From Syntrophomonas sp. UBA5432 (lineage in GTDB: Bacteria > Bacillota > Syntrophomonadia > Syntrophomonadales > Syntrophomonadaceae), in contig DIRQ01000021.1 of assembly GCA_002424365.1 (NCBI GenBank), positions 3,619 through 31,678 of the forward strand: DNA of 28,060 nucleotides. The letters are read 5' to 3'. Positions 6,925-14,554 of this stretch are shown in pieces; positions within the stretch are counted from its first letter, which is position 1; each line of letters starts with the position of its first letter. A program made the translations under genes and the position numbers. Below the pieces are notes generated by a model. The model made no database searches. It was given only the letters and a program-made list of their open reading frames with translations, and had not been told where the DNA came from.

Positions 6925-7470
6925 TCACTGCTCCTTATTGCGGAAAACCATGCATATTTCGTTTTTGTTAAGCTTTAGAACCGGGCAAACCAGGTCTTTA
7001 ATTTCATCCTCATTAATTACTGATTTTGACCCTTTTATGACTACCGTGCTCATCCCCGCTTCACTTATTACTACACATTCCTCTACACCCTGAGATTTTA
7101 CTAAATTTTCCGCTTTCATTTCTTTATCTATATCTTCCATTATGTGTATGATTTTCATGGAAGCTGTATCCCGGGTCGTTTTACTCTGATCCTCACTACC
7201 AGTTAGCTCTCGTAAAAGCTGCAACTCACGGCTGCGGTTCTGATCTCTTTGTAGGCGGTATTCGGCAAAAAAGTCCGCCTCACCTTGAGTTTCTACCGAG
7301 GAAGTCTCATTTTTTGGCGGTGTTGCAGCTTTATCAGAAATGTTATCTGGACTATTAGGAGGCTCTTTAGAAATCTTTCCATCCCACAAGATATTTGCCA
7401 CCACTACAACTACTAGCAGTAAACCGGTAATTAGCACTATTTTTTTAACTTTATTAATTTCTACCACCAC
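6925..7470 (-). CDS. spoIIIAH: SpoIIIAH, stage III sporulation channel protein
   Basis: SpoIIIAH is anchored in the mother-cell side of the engulfing membrane and binds SpoIIQ of the forespore through a YscJ/FliF-like ring-building domain. This 181-residue protein has one transmembrane segment (about residues 10-29), a charged linker, the family segment ADFFAEYRLQRDQNRSRELQLL, and a C-terminal domain ending ICMVFRNKEQ. It is shorter than the B. subtilis protein (about 218) mainly in the N-terminal and linker parts. The start is GTG at 7470 with AGAAGGG upstream; a second GTG follows directly. It is the last gene of the spoIIIA operon, 19 bp after spoIIIAG. Confidence 0.9.
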   Translation of the reverse strand: MVVEINKVKKIVLITGLLLVVVVVANILWDGKISKEPPNSPDNISDKAATPPKNETSSVETQGEADFFAEYRLQRDQNRSRELQLLRELTGSEDQSKTTRDTASMKIIHIMEDIDKEMKAENLVKSQGVEECVVISEAGMSTVVIKGSKSVINEDEIKDLVCPVLKLNKNEICMVFRNKEQ

Positions 7471-7489
7471 AACCCTTCTCTCCCTTCAC

Positions 7490-8068
7490 CTAAATATCTC
7501 GTCCGGGCATAACACACACTTGATGGGGTGATATATTTAATAAGGTTGCAGTCGCCTGAACCAGTTTTTCCTGAACTATTGGTGACGTAGCTCCTTCGGC
7601 CACAACCAACACCCCCATAACCTCCGGTGTTTTGTTTTCTACTAAAAGGGGCGCTCCGGCAGATACTGCCAAGTCACGGGCTACATTAGTTTCAGTAGTT
7701 TTCTTATTGGCACCATTCTGGCTTTCTTCGACAGAGCGACTCTCATTACGGGTATTAGCAGCATAAGTTTTTAATCCCCCTGAAGCCAAGCTGATACTAA
7801 CTTTTACCTTCCCAGCACCGTCAATACGCGATAATATGTATTCTAGTTCCAGTGCCAATTCCCGGTTAAGCTTTTTGTCACTAGTAATCTGGCTACTTAT
7901 GGGTCCGGTTTTATTATTAGCTGACTTATCAGTACGGGTAACTGGCCAAATTAAGGCCAATAGCCCCAGGCAAATGGCAATGACCAGAATATACTTGCTT
8001 TTCTTACCCGGAAACAGAGATCGGCCCTCGCCATCATTACTCTCTCCCCTAATCCATTCATACAACAA
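7490..8068 (-). CDS. spoIIIAG: SpoIIIAG, stage III sporulation ring protein
   Basis: This 192-residue protein has one transmembrane helix (about residues 25-43), then a ring-building domain: LALELEYILSRIDGAGKVKVSISLASG, a loop rich in Asn, Ser and Thr, and GVLVVAEGATSPIVQEKLVQATATLLNI. In B. subtilis SpoIIIAG forms a large ring between mother cell and forespore. The loop between the two halves of the domain is predicted to form the beta part of that ring. The start is TTG at 8068 (a second TTG follows at once), with GAGGGGG at the end of spoIIIAF as ribosome site; only 3 bp separate the genes, which implies coupling. Confidence 0.9.
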   Translation of the reverse strand: MLYEWIRGESNDGEGRSLFPGKKSKYILVIAICLGLLALIWPVTRTDKSANNKTGPISSQITSDKKLNRELALELEYILSRIDGAGKVKVSISLASGGLKTYAANTRNESRSVEESQNGANKKTTETNVARDLAVSAGAPLLVENKTPEVMGVLVVAEGATSPIVQEKLVQATATLLNISPHQVCVMPGRDI

Positions 8069-8071
8069 TAT

Positions 8072-8656
8072 TTATCCCCCCTCAAACCGAACATTTATTT
8101 TCAAGTCTTCAAAACTATATAGATTACTAATCACGCCCCTAATTTTTTCTTCTATTTGTTTTTTATCTTTAGTGGTGGTAGCATCTCCACCACCAAGAAA
8201 AACGTTTGTGTCTCCCCCCTTCTGCAGATGTTCACTTTCTTCCAACCTTACGATTAAATCCAGTTTATTAAGCCCTCCTTCGTCATTAATAGTTGCACTA
8301 GTTTTAACCTCTTTGACCCCCGGTACCAACATAGCTACTGCACTTACCTGCCCCTCCATTTTTTCTTTGATACCAGTCTCAGTGCTTATAGCTATCTGCC
8401 GGTTAATGCGATTCCCCTTTTCTAGTATTTCTCTTTCCTGCTCGGAGCTGACCTGATAATCCCAAAGATTTATTTCAAACTCCCTTTTATCAAACAAAGC
8501 ATTTAATATCGGATTTAATACTGCTATGATGATAAACAGGCCGATAGCAAAGCGAACAAATGGTTTAACCCGCCCCTCGGGTAGAAGTACTTCCAAAAAA
8601 CTGGCCAGGATAATTATTACCAGTACGTTCTTTACCATTCCGGCAAGTACCGCCAT
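8072..8656 (-). CDS. spoIIIAF: SpoIIIAF, stage III sporulation membrane protein
   Basis: The 194-residue protein opens with two adjacent transmembrane helices (about residues 8-26 and 32-52, with the typical LLPEGRVKPFVRFAIGLFII between and across them). A long hydrophilic C-terminal domain follows that resembles the ring-building folds of AG and AH. It is part of the SpoIIIA-SpoIIQ feeding-channel complex of the engulfed forespore. GGGAGGGG precedes the ATG at 8656. A 172-bp spacer with an R2 repeat element separates it from spoIIIAE upstream, while spoIIIAG follows after 3 bp. Confidence 0.88.
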   Translation of the reverse strand: MAVLAGMVKNVLVIIILASFLEVLLPEGRVKPFVRFAIGLFIIIAVLNPILNALFDKREFEINLWDYQVSSEQEREILEKGNRINRQIAISTETGIKEKMEGQVSAVAMLVPGVKEVKTSATINDEGGLNKLDLIVRLEESEHLQKGGDTNVFLGGGDATTTKDKKQIEEKIRGVISNLYSFEDLKINVRFEGG

Positions 8657-8682
8657 TTCGCCCCTCCCTATTTAATAGTTTA

Positions 8683-8828
8683 GGAATAGACACAGATTAC
8701 ACAGACCCTTCGGGCACAGATCAACACTGATTATTTTTTAGCGTTTTTCACAGTATCCCCCCTACGGGGACACGGATGTATACCTATCGGTACTATTAAG
8801 GTATCAGTATTCTTCGGTGTCTATTTCC
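8683..8828. repeat. R2 element with terminal inverted repeats (MITE-like)
   Basis: GGAATAGACAC at 8683-8693 and GTGTCTATTTCC at 8817-8828 are inverted copies of one another with a single base gap. Together they delimit a 146-bp non-coding element. The interior has CACAGATTACACAGA-type text and a CCCCCTACGGGGACACGGATG stretch related to R3. The right end touches the spoIIIAE stop codon at 8829. I see no target-site duplication and no transposase. Confidence 0.5.
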
Positions 8829-10061
8829 TTACCGCAACATTCCCAGATTGTTAGCTATTCCCGCTACTATGGCTATCATGATAAAAAACATCAGCCCTAC
8901 GGCCGCTACAGTAGCCAGCATTAAAAAAATGTGGGCGCTCATAACTTCCAGTATCCCTGCGGTACGTGAGTCTCCCAGAGGTTCTACGATAGCGGCGGAA
9001 ACCTTATAAATAAGCGCAATGGCCCCAATTTTCAGCAGAGGTGCTAAAATCATCCCTACAATAACCAGTAGCCCATATATGCCCAGGGCTTGTTTTATCA
9101 TTACGACATAACCTGCTGCTACCTCAACCGTATCGGAAAACATCTTTCCCACTACCGGAATGGCGTTATCGGTCACAAACTTCGTAGTTCTCAAAGCGAC
9201 CTTGTCCAAGGTTGCAGCATAAACTGCCCGCAGAGTTATAATTCCAACAAAAATTGTTAGGAAAAACCCCAATGATAATTGCGCCAACTGGGTAAAAAAC
9301 TTACCCATTCTCTCCACCTTCAGGGTATTTGACATATGGTTAACCAGGTTAAGAATGGCAGATAAAATAATCAAGGGAAATACTACATTTTTAATCGTAG
9401 TGGCAAAAGCCGTAGATACGGTCATTAATAATGGAAAAAGCATAGCCGAAGCATTTATATTACCCAGACCGGCAGTTAAAACCAGCATCTGAGGAAGCAT
9501 AGCAGTCATAAAACCTACCATATTATCTATAGTCTGTTGGCCAATACCCAGGACAATTCTAAAAGAGCTCAAAGCTATAGCACATAGAGCCATAAAACAA
9601 GCCAGGTAAGACATCTGAGCTACTGAAGAAGAAAAAGCCGTCTGTAAATTAATTAAAAGAGCCGATATAACGGAAAGAATTAATATTTTACCTAACAGAT
9701 TAGAGTTAGCCAGTATTTCTTTAAATAGGAGACGTAAAAAACTTTCCCCTATTTCCTTTATATTAAATTTCCAATCTCCCCTAATGAAATCCAACAACCA
9801 CTGCTTAAGGGGCTTACCCTCCATCATGGAAGCCACTTCATTATCCAGTTTGTCCCGGTATTCTTCGAGGGCCAGCAAATCTAAATCCTTTACTGTATCC
9901 TCAAATGAGAAAACCGGTTCACTAGTAGTAACAGCGACCAGGGGGATATTATTAATAAGAAGGAAAACTAACAGAAAACCAGCCATCAAGCTCCAGCACC
10001 GGGATTTAGTTAGGGAGTGTTCTCTAGTCATTACTGTTTTTTTTGCCCTTACCTTCAGCAC
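8829..10061 (-). CDS. spoIIIAE: SpoIIIAE, stage III sporulation multi-pass membrane protein
   Basis: The 410-residue product is close to the B. subtilis length (about 399). It has an N-terminal signal or membrane segment (about residues 27-45), an extracytoplasmic part with LEEYRDKLDNEVASMMEG, and about seven further hydrophobic helices with the family text GNINASAMLFPLLM, NHMSNTLKVERMG and SDTVEVAAGY. SpoIIIAE is the polytopic core of the SpoIIIA complex. I take the GTG at 10061 because GGAGGGGAG precedes it; an ATG ten codons in lacks a good site. It is set apart by repeat-filled spacers on both sides (231 bp to spoIIIAD, 172 bp to spoIIIAF), which is unusual for this operon. Confidence 0.92.
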   Translation of the reverse strand: MLKVRAKKTVMTREHSLTKSRCWSLMAGFLLVFLLINNIPLVAVTTSEPVFSFEDTVKDLDLLALEEYRDKLDNEVASMMEGKPLKQWLLDFIRGDWKFNIKEIGESFLRLLFKEILANSNLLGKILILSVISALLINLQTAFSSSVAQMSYLACFMALCAIALSSFRIVLGIGQQTIDNMVGFMTAMLPQMLVLTAGLGNINASAMLFPLLMTVSTAFATTIKNVVFPLIILSAILNLVNHMSNTLKVERMGKFFTQLAQLSLGFFLTIFVGIITLRAVYAATLDKVALRTTKFVTDNAIPVVGKMFSDTVEVAAGYVVMIKQALGIYGLLVIVGMILAPLLKIGAIALIYKVSAAIVEPLGDSRTAGILEVMSAHIFLMLATVAAVGLMFFIMIAIVAGIANNLGMLR

Positions 10062-10292
10062 AATCTCCCCTCCCTCATTTCCTTACTCCACCCCTGGCAC
10101 CTGACTTTTGCCTCCACATAGGGGGACGGTTCTGTTGTGTGATACGTTGCACCTGTCAAATTATGCCGCCTATACACAAGGGGAACACTTTTGTATATCC
10201 CACGCCCCACTCCTTACGACCTACTACTAACGAATTTATCTTCCCAACGTCTGACATCAGATATCTGGCATATCTGATATTCGACTTCCGTA
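10062..10292. repeat. Composite repeat-filled spacer between spoIIIAD and spoIIIAE
   Basis: I see no gene here. It holds AGGGGGACGGTTCTGTTGTGTGA (10123-10145), half of a REP-like hairpin of the GGGGACGGTTCT type common in Firmicutes. It also holds a near-palindrome around TATACACAAGGGGAACAC, and a perfect 9-bp inverted repeat ATCAGATAT-CTGGC-ATATCTGAT (10256-10278) next to a CGACTTCCG motif shared with 10930-11004. Confidence 0.5.
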
Positions 10293-10682
10293 CTATCCGG
10301 GCATTAGCTGCATTAATGATTCCAGTATGGCTATCATAATCGGCAGAGCCAACACCGCAATAATTATTTTTGAGGCAAATTCCACCTTTTTTGCTACTGC
10401 CTGTTCACCCGCATCCTGGCAGATAGCGGTGGCAAACTCCCCCAAGTATGCTACTCCGAGTATTTTTAAAATGGTGGCAAAGAAAAAATAATTTACCCCG
10501 GCGCGGTGGGTTAGTTCCCGCATAACATTGAGTATAGAAACCATCTTGCCCATCATAACGGTAAAGATAATAATGCTGAAAACTATACTTAATAGTACTG
10601 CTAGAACAGGCTTATCTTGTCGTAAAATTAAAAGCAAAATAGTCGTTACCAGAGCTAATCCAACAATTTGAGCAATTTCCAT
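10293..10682 (-). CDS. spoIIIAD: SpoIIIAD, stage III sporulation membrane protein
   Basis: The 129-residue protein is close to the family length (about 133) and has four or so hydrophobic helices. Family text visible includes MEIAQIVGLALVTTILLLILRQDKP, NYFFFATILKILGVAYLGEFATAICQDAGE and VEFASKIIIAVLALPIM. AD and AC are small polytopic parts of the SpoIIIA channel. AAGGAG precedes the ATG at 10682, and only 11 bp separate it from spoIIIAC. The stop is followed by 231 bp of repeat-derived spacer before spoIIIAE. Confidence 0.93.
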   Translation of the reverse strand: MEIAQIVGLALVTTILLLILRQDKPVLAVLLSIVFSIIIFTVMMGKMVSILNVMRELTHRAGVNYFFFATILKILGVAYLGEFATAICQDAGEQAVAKKVEFASKIIIAVLALPIMIAILESLMQLMPG

Positions 10683-10693
10683 GGCACCGCTCC

Positions 10694-10888
10694 TTACAGA
10701 TTAAAGACAGACCTTACCATAGTAAAAAGTTGGTTCATTAACTGTACTACTATAATTAAAACTACTACCACCCCGGCCAGGGTCAGCATTTCAGCCTGTT
10801 CTTCCTTCTTAGCCTGCTTAAGTACTATTGATAAAACTGAAATTAGTATTCCTATACCGGCAATACGAAAAATAATATCAATATTCAC
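10694..10888 (-). CDS. spoIIIAC: SpoIIIAC, stage III sporulation membrane protein
   Basis: The protein is 64 residues with two transmembrane helices: VNIDIIFRIAGIGILISVLSIVL, then TLAGVVVVLIIVVQLMNQLF. The B. subtilis protein is about 68 residues and begins in the same way. I place the start at GTG 10888, preceded by AAAGGGGTGG. The reading frame stays open 23 codons further upstream to an ATG at 10957, but that stretch is made of the CTCCGACATCC-type repeat and has no family similarity. The gene is followed by spoIIIAD after 11 bp. Confidence 0.9.
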   Translation of the reverse strand: MNIDIIFRIAGIGILISVLSIVLKQAKKEEQAEMLTLAGVVVVLIIVVQLMNQLFTMVRSVFNL

Positions 10889-10929
10889 CCCAACCACCCC
10901 TTTACTTAATAAATAGACCTGGCTCATAC

Positions 10930-11004
10930 CTGATGTCTGAGGTCTGCCCTCCGACATCCGATATTTAATATCGACCTCCGATTTCTGACCTCCGACTTCC
11001 GCTG
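10930..11004. repeat. Degenerate short tandem repeat between spoIIIAB and spoIIIAC
   Basis: Units like CCTCCGACATCCGAT and CCTCCGATTTCTGA follow one another with a nested inverted repeat CGATATT-T-AATATCG (10959-10973). The CGACTTCCG unit also occurs at 10282-10290 in the spoIIIAD-AE spacer. The array falsely extends the spoIIIAC frame upstream. Confidence 0.55.
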
Positions 11005-11005
11005 T

Positions 11006-11527
11006 CTATATAAGCAACAGCACCACCACAGCCCCCATTATGAATCCCCCATAAGCCCAGAGCTTGCGGCCCGATTTAAGTTCTTCCCGGGCTTTCTCCT
11101 CCTGCAACTTCAACTCTTCCTGCAACAGGTTAAATACCTTCTTCTGCTCTGCAGCATCAGACATTCCTAATTGTGCTGCTACACTGTTTAAAAGCTGTAA
11201 ATCTGCGGCGTTTAAGGAGGAATCCCGGACCAGCTTTTCCAACCCCTGCCTCCATGCTTCCCCCGCAGTAATGCCCTCCCCTGCTTGCAATAGTCCGGCA
11301 CTTTCCTGAAACAGCAAAGATATTGGTTTTTCACTGAAAACTGCCGTCCGGTTCAGAGCCCGAGATAGCGGGGTATAAGTGCAAGTAATTTCCTTCTCCA
11401 GGAATCCCAGAGCTAACCTCATGTTCTTCAGCTCTTCTACTCTCCTCTCGAAGCGCCGCGCTCCATTTAACCCGAAACCACCAAAACCACCTATTATTAA
11501 AGCAATACCTAAAGTTTTAAATAACAT
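11006..11527 (-). CDS. spoIIIAB: SpoIIIAB, stage III sporulation protein
   Basis: The 173-residue product (B. subtilis about 171) has an N-terminal transmembrane segment (about residues 3-21), a helical body beginning RRFERRVEELKNMRLALGFLEKEI, a long predicted coiled-coil stretch near VFNLLQEELKLQEEKAREELKSGRKLW, and a C-terminal membrane helix. The fold resembles GspF-type platform proteins, which is part of the case for the SpoIIIA complex as a secretion-like machine. GGAGGGG precedes the ATG at 11527. Some 186 bp containing repeat R1-C separate it from spoIIIAA; in B. subtilis these genes are close together. Confidence 0.9.
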   Translation of the reverse strand: MLFKTLGIALIIGGFGGFGLNGARRFERRVEELKNMRLALGFLEKEITCTYTPLSRALNRTAVFSEKPISLLFQESAGLLQAGEGITAGEAWRQGLEKLVRDSSLNAADLQLLNSVAAQLGMSDAAEQKKVFNLLQEELKLQEEKAREELKSGRKLWAYGGFIMGAVVVLLLI

Positions 11528-11619
11528 ACTACCCCTCCATGTCTACCGGGTACACGTACGTACGAAAATAACCTGATGTGCTCTTCCTATACGGGGAGCA
11601 CGTAATCTGTAGGGACGAA

Positions 11620-11716
11620 CCCCTTACTCCTAACTCCTCACCCTAGACACTTGTCAGTTTCTAAATTCAGCGTTATTCTCACGACAACTTAATTATCAGC
11701 ACCTACTTCCGTACTA
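11620..11716 (-). repeat. Dispersed repeat R1, copy C
   Basis: Read on the minus strand this copy has TTAGTACGGAAGTAGGTGCTGATAA, then AAGTTGTCGTGAGAATAACG, GAATTT, ACTGACAAGTGTCTAGGGTGAGG and a GGAGTTAGGAGTAAGG tail. Its CTA at 11714-11716 is the spoIIIAA stop codon. Just beyond its tail, GTAGGGACGAACCCC (11599-11613) resembles half of the R4 hairpin. Confidence 0.65.
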
Positions 11717-12670
11717 ATCCCACCTGACTATATCTTGTATGTAACCCGGGCCATTTTGCCGCGATAGTATAACTGCGAGCTTAAAAGCCTGGGTTGATAA
11801 CAATTCCCGCATCACCGGGCGCCTCTGCAGTTCATCCAAACTACTGGCGTGTACGCTGCTAATAACTGCCACCCCACCATTGATACATTCCTGGATCGCC
11901 ACAACATCCTCCTGGCGGCCAATTTCATCAGTAATAATTACTTGAGGAGAAAGGGAACGTAAAGCCATAACCATTCCCTCTGCCTTGGGGCAAGCATCTA
12001 GTACATCAGTTCGTGGGCCTACATCCAACTGTGGTATCCCCCGGTAACTGCCGGCCAATTCCGAGCGTTCATCAACAATAACTACATTACGAGCCGGATA
12101 CCGTTTACTACCATAAGCTAGGAGACGGGCTAAATCTCTCAAGATAGTAGTCTTGCCGCAGCGGGGAGGAGAAATAACTAAAGTATTAACGCTAGTCCCA
12201 CCGTTACTGCTATTTATATAGGGAAGTAGTGGAAGAGCGCAGTCTTTTACTGCGCGCGCTATTCTAAAGCAAAGGCTGGAAAAGTCTTTTATCGTCTTAA
12301 CCAGCTCTCCCTGCAATATAACCTGTCCCGCCAATCCTACCCGGTGTCCACCCGCTACAGTTATAAAACCTCTTCTTATTTCCTCTTCAAATGCATAAAG
12401 CGAATTATCGCTAATAGAGGCAATGGCCCGGTATATATCCTCCTCGCCCACCTGGTAGCCACCTAAAATGTCCTCACTAAGCCGCCCCCGCGAGTCTATA
12501 GTAAAATCCTTATCTCCCACCTTTAATAACAAAGGTTGGCCACAGCGTAGGCGTATTTCTTCCAGTTGCCGACATCTATCCTCCCCCAAACTTAACAGCA
12601 AATCCTTAATCGGTTGAGTAAAGTAGGGAAGTATTTCTTTTCTCAGTAGTTCTTTACCAGAACCTGGCAA
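11714..12670 (-). CDS. spoIIIAA: SpoIIIAA, sporulation AAA-type ATPase
   Basis: SpoIIIAA is the cytosolic ATPase thought to energise the SpoIIIA-SpoIIQ channel and is related to secretion ATPases. The 318-residue form has Walker A SPPRCGKTT (about residues 167-175), followed by ILRDLARLL, a Walker B-like VVIVDERSELAG, and QVIITDEIGRQEDV. Upstream lies the RRGFITVAGGHRVGLAGQ segment typical of the family. I set the start at TTG 12670, six bases after GGGAGGTG; a GTG at 12679 lies inside that ribosome site and is unlikely. It is the first gene of the spoIIIA operon, which should be under sigma-E in the mother cell; only a weak candidate promoter is visible. Confidence 0.93.
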   Translation of the reverse strand: MPGSGKELLRKEILPYFTQPIKDLLLSLGEDRCRQLEEIRLRCGQPLLLKVGDKDFTIDSRGRLSEDILGGYQVGEEDIYRAIASISDNSLYAFEEEIRRGFITVAGGHRVGLAGQVILQGELVKTIKDFSSLCFRIARAVKDCALPLLPYINSSNGGTSVNTLVISPPRCGKTTILRDLARLLAYGSKRYPARNVVIVDERSELAGSYRGIPQLDVGPRTDVLDACPKAEGMVMALRSLSPQVIITDEIGRQEDVVAIQECINGGVAVISSVHASSLDELQRRPVMRELLSTQAFKLAVILSRQNGPGYIQDIVRWD

Positions 12671-12697
12671 TATTAACACCTCCCTGTTTTACCATAA

Positions 12698-12723
12698 ATA
12701 TTGGTTTGTGGTGGAAAATATGC
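12698..12723 (-). promoter_or_regulatory. Weak candidate sigma-E promoter for spoIIIA
   Basis: On the minus strand GCATATTT (12723-12716) resembles the -35 of sporulation sigma-E promoters. About 12-14 bp later comes CCAATATTTA, only a poor match to the -10. It lies 30-50 bp before the spoIIIAA start. The known regulation of spoIIIA supports looking here, but the motif alone is weak. Confidence 0.25.
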
Positions 12724-12835
12724 CAGTTATACCTTAAAAATGGTGAGAAAAAAGACAGTGGGTGGGGTCAAAGGTCAGGGGTAAAAAGTGTAGCTTAAGG
12801 GAGAAGAAGTTAGGTTTTAGGAGTTAAGAGTATTT

Positions 12836-12862
12836 AAAAAAGGGCTACCGCAGTAGCCCTTT
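12836..12862 (-). terminator. Intrinsic terminator of the CD1247-like gene
   Basis: A perfect 10-bp stem AAAGGGCTAC/GTAGCCCTTT with a 4-nt loop ends in a run of six T on the minus strand, 20 nt after the stop of the 12883-13317 gene. It should insulate spoIIIA from that gene. On the plus strand it lacks a U-tract. Confidence 0.85.
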
Positions 12863-12882
12863 GCAACTAGTACGTTAAATGA

Positions 12883-13317
12883 TTAGGAGTCAACGTTCAT
12901 TCCATTATCGTGCTCATCCCCTATCGCGTCATCATAATCACTGTATTCATAGTCAAACGAGCCATCATTTATAAAAACCACTTCATTACAGCGTGGGCAT
13001 ATTATTTCGATTACATCATCATCTTCAATTAAATCAGCATCAAAACAAAGTTCCTCACCACAATTATCGCATCTTAGCTCAATTACATCTGTGTTCTGCT
13101 TAAAGTTCTCTTCCAACTCAAAAAGGTCATCATCAATGCTTTCAATATAATCTTTCACTATATTGAACTCTGAACGCATATCTACCAGTATCCCGGAAAC
13201 GTCATCCAGTACCCCTAGAATACCACTAATAATCTTGCCCTGCGGGTTACCATCACTAATATTTAACCCTTCACTTAACCCCTGAAGATAGCTAACTTTT
13301 TCACTAATATCCCTCAC
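12883..13317 (-). CDS. CD1247 N-terminal domain-type zinc-ribbon protein
   Basis: The 144-residue, strongly acidic protein starts VSYLQGLSEGLNI with SDGNPQGKIISGILGVLDDVS. This matches a small clostridial family often named for CD1247 that is typically encoded next to spoIIIA or efp; function unknown. Its middle (about residues 45-75) is a short coiled-coil-like acidic helix. The rest has two CxxC pairs (CDNC and CPRC, about 24 residues apart) that would bind one zinc. The tail is rich in Asp, Glu and Tyr. The start is GTG at 13317, seven bases after AAGGAGG. It is monocistronic by its own terminator. A co-regulatory or transcription-linked role is possible but not shown. Confidence 0.75.
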   Translation of the reverse strand: MRDISEKVSYLQGLSEGLNISDGNPQGKIISGILGVLDDVSGILVDMRSEFNIVKDYIESIDDDLFELEENFKQNTDVIELRCDNCGEELCFDADLIEDDDVIEIICPRCNEVVFINDGSFDYEYSDYDDAIGDEHDNGMNVDS

Positions 13318-13399
13318 AACCTTGCCTCCTTTTTTGTTTAGAAAATGAAATAATGTTTGGCATTAATATTATTGCTAAAAAACAAAGAAATAATCCCTG

Positions 13400-13499
13400 T
13401 AGTAAGAAATACACTAATAACAATTTTTCTTGTAAATAACGTCGAATTTTTAACTTGAACACTATTTTAGGGTTAGGGGTAAGGGAGAGGATTCTTCCC
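13400..13499 (+). repeat. Dispersed repeat R1, copy D
   Basis: On the plus strand AGTAAGAAATACACTAATAAC, CTTGTAAATAACGTCGAATTTT, AACTTGAACA and a GGGTTAGGGGTAAGGGAGAGGATTC tail follow the R1 order. The orientation is opposite to copies A-C. It sits between the divergent CD1247-like and gctA genes and ends 5 bp before the gctA -35 box. A 65-codon minus-strand frame through it is not a gene. Confidence 0.65.
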
Positions 13500-13504
13500 A
13501 AGGA

Positions 13505-13533
13505 TTGTCAAAAAATATAGAAAGATATACAAT
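13505..13533 (+). promoter_or_regulatory. Sigma-A promoter of the CoA-transferase unit
   Basis: TTGTCA (13505-13510) and TACAAT (13528-13533) are 17 bp apart, each one base from consensus. Transcription would start near 13540, giving a leader of about 70 nt to the gctA ATG, which has GGGGGAAGGGG before it. Confidence 0.7.
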
Positions 13534-13610
13534 CGTGGTAAATAGAGTAAGATATATTATTACTTTCCATTGCCGGTTTTAGATGACATTTAGATAAGGG
13601 GGAAGGGGAA

Positions 13611-14552
13611 ATGCAGAAAAAACATCGCACTGCGCCGATTAATAAGGTAATGAGCCTTAAACAAGCAGTAGCTCAGTTTGTCCAGGATGGCGCTTATCTG
13701 AGTTTTGGTGGAATTGGCGACCGCAGCCCAACTGCATCAGTACATGAAGTGGCCCGGCAAGGCAAAAAAAATTTACAGTTGGTAAGTGACACATCGACCT
13801 CATTTGTACATGATTCTATACTTATCGGTCTGGGACTGGTAGACAAATTCGAAATTGCTTACAACTGGGGTGGCATTTGGGGTTCGGATGAAGTCTATCG
13901 CCGGGCATTGGAACAGGAAATCCCTCACCGGATTGAAATTGAAGAATACTCCAACCTTTCTATCGGTATGCGTTTCCTGGCTGCTTCCATGGGCCTATCT
14001 TTTATGCCGGTAAAATCTCTGCTGGGATCGGATATTCCTGTACATAATTCTAAAATTAAAATAATTGATGATCCCTATACCGGTAAGCCGGTAGCCTTGG
14101 TACCGGCCGCTTATCCCGATGTAGCTTTTATCCATGTGCAGCGCTGTGACCAGATGGGCAATGCCCAGATTCTGGGGCACATTGGCGATGACGATTCCCT
14201 GGCTCGGGCCGCTGAACACGTTATTATTACTACCGAAGAAATTGTTCCTACCGACGAAATACGTCGTTACCCCAACCTCACCTGTATTCCTTATTATTGC
14301 GTAGATGCGGTAGTACATGTTCCCTTCGGCTCTCATGGCCGGGGCTGTTCATATTACTATGCTATGGATGTACCCTATGGTAATCAAGTTAATAAAGCCT
14401 GGGCCACACAGGAAGATTTCCAACGCTGGGCCGAGGAATGGATTTACGGAGTTAATGACTGGGAGGGTTACTGCCAGAAAATCGGCTGGGATAGGTTAAT
14501 GCGCCTGGCTTGCATTGAACAACGTTACCAAAAATATGGGGAGGTGAGGTAG
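13611..14552 (+). CDS. Family I CoA-transferase, alpha subunit (glutaconate CoA-transferase A-like)
   Basis: The 313-residue protein fits the alpha subunit of family I CoA-transferases, which move CoA between carboxylic acids. Visible motifs are LSFGGIGDRSPTASVHEVARQGKK near the N-terminus (a variant of the GGxGxxRxPxA motif), YNWGGIWGSDEVYRRALEQ, IGMRFLAASMGLSFMPVKSLLGSD and QRCDQMGNAQILG. It is about the length of Acidaminococcus GctA. The substrate cannot be read from sequence; in a fatty-acid- or aromatic-acid-oxidising syntroph, acyl-CoA activation is a reasonable inference. It starts at ATG 13611 after a strong ribosome site and is followed 2 bp later by the beta subunit. The operon is read against its minus-strand neighbours. 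Confidence 0.85.
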   Translation: MQKKHRTAPINKVMSLKQAVAQFVQDGAYLSFGGIGDRSPTASVHEVARQGKKNLQLVSDTSTSFVHDSILIGLGLVDKFEIAYNWGGIWGSDEVYRRALEQEIPHRIEIEEYSNLSIGMRFLAASMGLSFMPVKSLLGSDIPVHNSKIKIIDDPYTGKPVALVPAAYPDVAFIHVQRCDQMGNAQILGHIGDDDSLARAAEHVIITTEEIVPTDEIRRYPNLTCIPYYCVDAVVHVPFGSHGRGCSYYYAMDVPYGNQVNKAWATQEDFQRWAEEWIYGVNDWEGYCQKIGWDRLMRLACIEQRYQKYGEVR

Positions 14553-14554
14553 TC

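Noticed and set aside
7836..8456. Plus-strand open frame of 206 codons over spoIIIAG and spoIIIAF
   Set aside because: It runs antisense to two well-matched SpoIIIA genes and is Ser/Leu-rich without any recognisable domain.
10889..10957. N-terminal extension of SpoIIIAC to an ATG at 10957
   Set aside because: The extension is made from short tandem repeat DNA, has no ribosome site, and would exceed the family length; GTG 10888 has a good site.
10930..11004. Possible CRISPR array
   Set aside because: Units are about 12-15 bp, degenerate and without spacers of even length; there are no cas genes.
13304..13501. 65-codon minus-strand frame upstream of the CD1247-like gene
   Set aside because: Most of it is translation of repeat R1-D, it overlaps the real GTG start, and its hydrophobic run comes from the A/T-rich repeat.
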